A stretch of DNA of 64,000 nt from Pseudomonas mendocina (GTDB taxonomy: Bacteria > Pseudomonadota > Gammaproteobacteria > Pseudomonadales > Pseudomonadaceae): the NCBI RefSeq assembly GCF_003008615.1, contig NZ_CP027657.1, positions 1,302,001-1,366,000 of the forward strand, given 5' to 3'. Every line of letters begins with the position of its first letter. Position 1 is the first letter of the stretch. The position numbers and the translations under genes are program-made. Below are positions 63,099-64,000 of this stretch, piece by piece. A model generated the notes under the pieces. That model was not told where the DNA came from and did no database searches. It saw only the letters and a program-made list of their open reading frames with translations.

Positions 63099-64000
63099 AT
63101 GCAACGTCGCAGCCTGATCAAGGCCTTCACCCTTTCCGCTTCCATCGCCGCCATGGGCCTGTCCTGGTCCATCCAGGCCGCCGAGACCATCAAGGTCGGC
63201 ATCCTGCACTCGTTGTCCGGCACCATGGCCATTTCCGAAACCTCGCTGAAAGACATGGCGCTGATGACCATCGACGAGATCAACGCCAAGGGCGGCGTGC
63301 TCGGCAAGCAACTGGAGCCGGTGGTGGTCGACCCCGCATCGAACTGGCCGCTGTTCGCCGAGCGCGGCCGCCAGCTACTGACCCAGGACAAGGTCGCGGT
63401 GACCTTCGGCTGCTGGACCAGCGTATCGCGCAAATCCGTGCTGCCGGTCTATGAGGAACTCAACGGCCTGCTGTTCTACCCGGTGCAGTACGAGGGTGAA
63501 GAAATGTCGCCGAACGTGTTCTACACCGGTGCGGCGCCAAACCAGCAGGCCATCCCGGCGGTGGAATACCTGCTCAGCGAAGACGGCGGCGGCGCCAAGC
63601 GCTTCTTCCTACTCGGCACTGACTACGTCTACCCGCGCACCACCAACAAGATCCTGCGCGCCTTCCTGCACAGCAAGGGCATCGCCGACAAGGACATCGA
63701 AGAGGTCTACACCCCCTTCGGCCACAGCGACTATCAAACCATCGTCGCCAACATCAAGAAGTTCTCCGCTGGCGGCAAGACCGCCGTGGTTTCCACCGTC
63801 AACGGCGACTCCAACGTGCCGTTCTACAAGGAACTGGCCAACCAGGGCCTGGAAGCCACCGAAGTACCGGTGGTGGCCTTCTCCGTGGGTGAGGAAGAAC
63901 TGCGCGGCATCGACACCAAACCGCTGGTCGGCCACCTGGCGGCCTGGAACTACTTCCAGTCCGTGGAGAACCCGGTCAACGAGAAGTTCGTCGCCGACTG
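63099..64000 (+). CDS. urtA: Urea-type ABC transporter substrate-binding protein (UrtA), 3' end cut by the window
   Basis: The first 300 codons of a periplasmic binding protein. A signal peptide ([16 protein letters not shown]... cut after QAAE region, residues about 1-27, with an RR-S-L-I-K start that could be Tat-type) is followed by the Leu/Ile/Val-binding-protein fold [24 protein letters not shown]. The segments [18 protein letters not shown] and [15 protein letters not shown] are the UrtA subgroup signature. Starts 75 bases after the GntR gene with GGAG nine bases before the ATG. The remaining urt permease and ATPase genes should follow outside the window. Confidence 0.93.
   Translation, partial: MQRRSLIKAFTLSASIAAMGLSWSIQAAETIKVGILHSLSGTMAISETSLKDMALMTIDEINAKGGVLGKQLEPVVVDPASNWPLFAERGRQLLTQDKVAVTFGCWTSVSRKSVLPVYEELNGLLFYPVQYEGEEMSPNVFYTGAAPNQQAIPAVEYLLSEDGGGAKRFFLLGTDYVYPRTTNKILRAFLHSKGIADKDIEEVYTPFGHSDYQTIVANIKKFSAGGKTAVVSTVNGDSNVPFYKELANQGLEATEVPVVAFSVGEEELRGIDTKPLVGHLAAWNYFQSVENPVNEKFVAD

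Overview
The window is a chromosomal segment of a high-GC gammaproteobacterium, almost certainly Pseudomonas sensu lato. The evidence is the order ampE-ampD-DUF1631-nadC-pilA/pilBCD-coaE-yacG, which from memory matches the Pseudomonas aeruginosa pil locus, together with DUF1780 and DUF3094 genes, a MorA-type protein, PcaR and BenR regulators, and many dispersed Pseudomonas-style palindromic repeats. The combined ben and pca clusters would fit the mendocina/oleovorans/alcaligenes side of the genus, but that placement is inference.

Layout. 1-3.7 kb: 5' part of an RhlE-type RNA helicase, a CobB sirtuin and a large uncharacterised EF-hand membrane protein. 3.8-10.5 kb: fructose PTS operon fruB-fruK-fruA with divergent fruR and a palindromic FruR operator between them. 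10.6-20.1 kb: asmA, a TatD nuclease, a chemoreceptor, ampE-ampD and a DUF1631 protein. 20.5-26.9 kb: nadC, a short four-cysteine pilin gene with a sigma-54 promoter, divergent pilBCD, coaE and yacG; pilA, pilB and pilC are visibly AT-richer than their surroundings. 27-33.8 kb: small conserved genes, an ECF-type permease, DUF1780, MOSC, a MITE-like repeat, DUF3094, ndh, kup and a tRNA-Lys/Pro/Asn cluster. 33.9-43.1 kb: a second DUF1631 gene paired with a PilZ gene, ettA, and a 1406-residue PAS-GGDEF-EAL protein (MorA).

43.1-60.2 kb is an aromatic-acid degradation supercluster, all on the minus strand: pcaR, benR, benA-B-C-D-K-E-F, a short chemoreceptor, pcaI-J-F, then pcaB-D-C. BenABC and BenD convert benzoate to catechol; PcaB, PcaC and PcaD process carboxymuconate to beta-ketoadipate; PcaIJ and PcaF finish to succinyl-CoA and acetyl-CoA. 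The catechol ring-cleavage genes (cat) and protocatechuate dioxygenase (pcaGH) are not here. Regulatory DNA is legible: two TGCA-N6-GGATA repeats with XylS/Pm-like geometry before benA, and near-identical PcaR-type operators before pcaI and before pcaR, with a third candidate before benR.

60.5-64 kb begins a nitrogen-scavenging operon: allophanate hydrolase (atzF) behind a near-consensus sigma-54 promoter with an NtrC-like dyad upstream, a GntR/FCD regulator, and a urea-type ABC transporter binding protein (urtA) running off the right edge.

Dispersed hairpins sit mostly in gaps at gene ends and probably act as REP-like elements or terminators.
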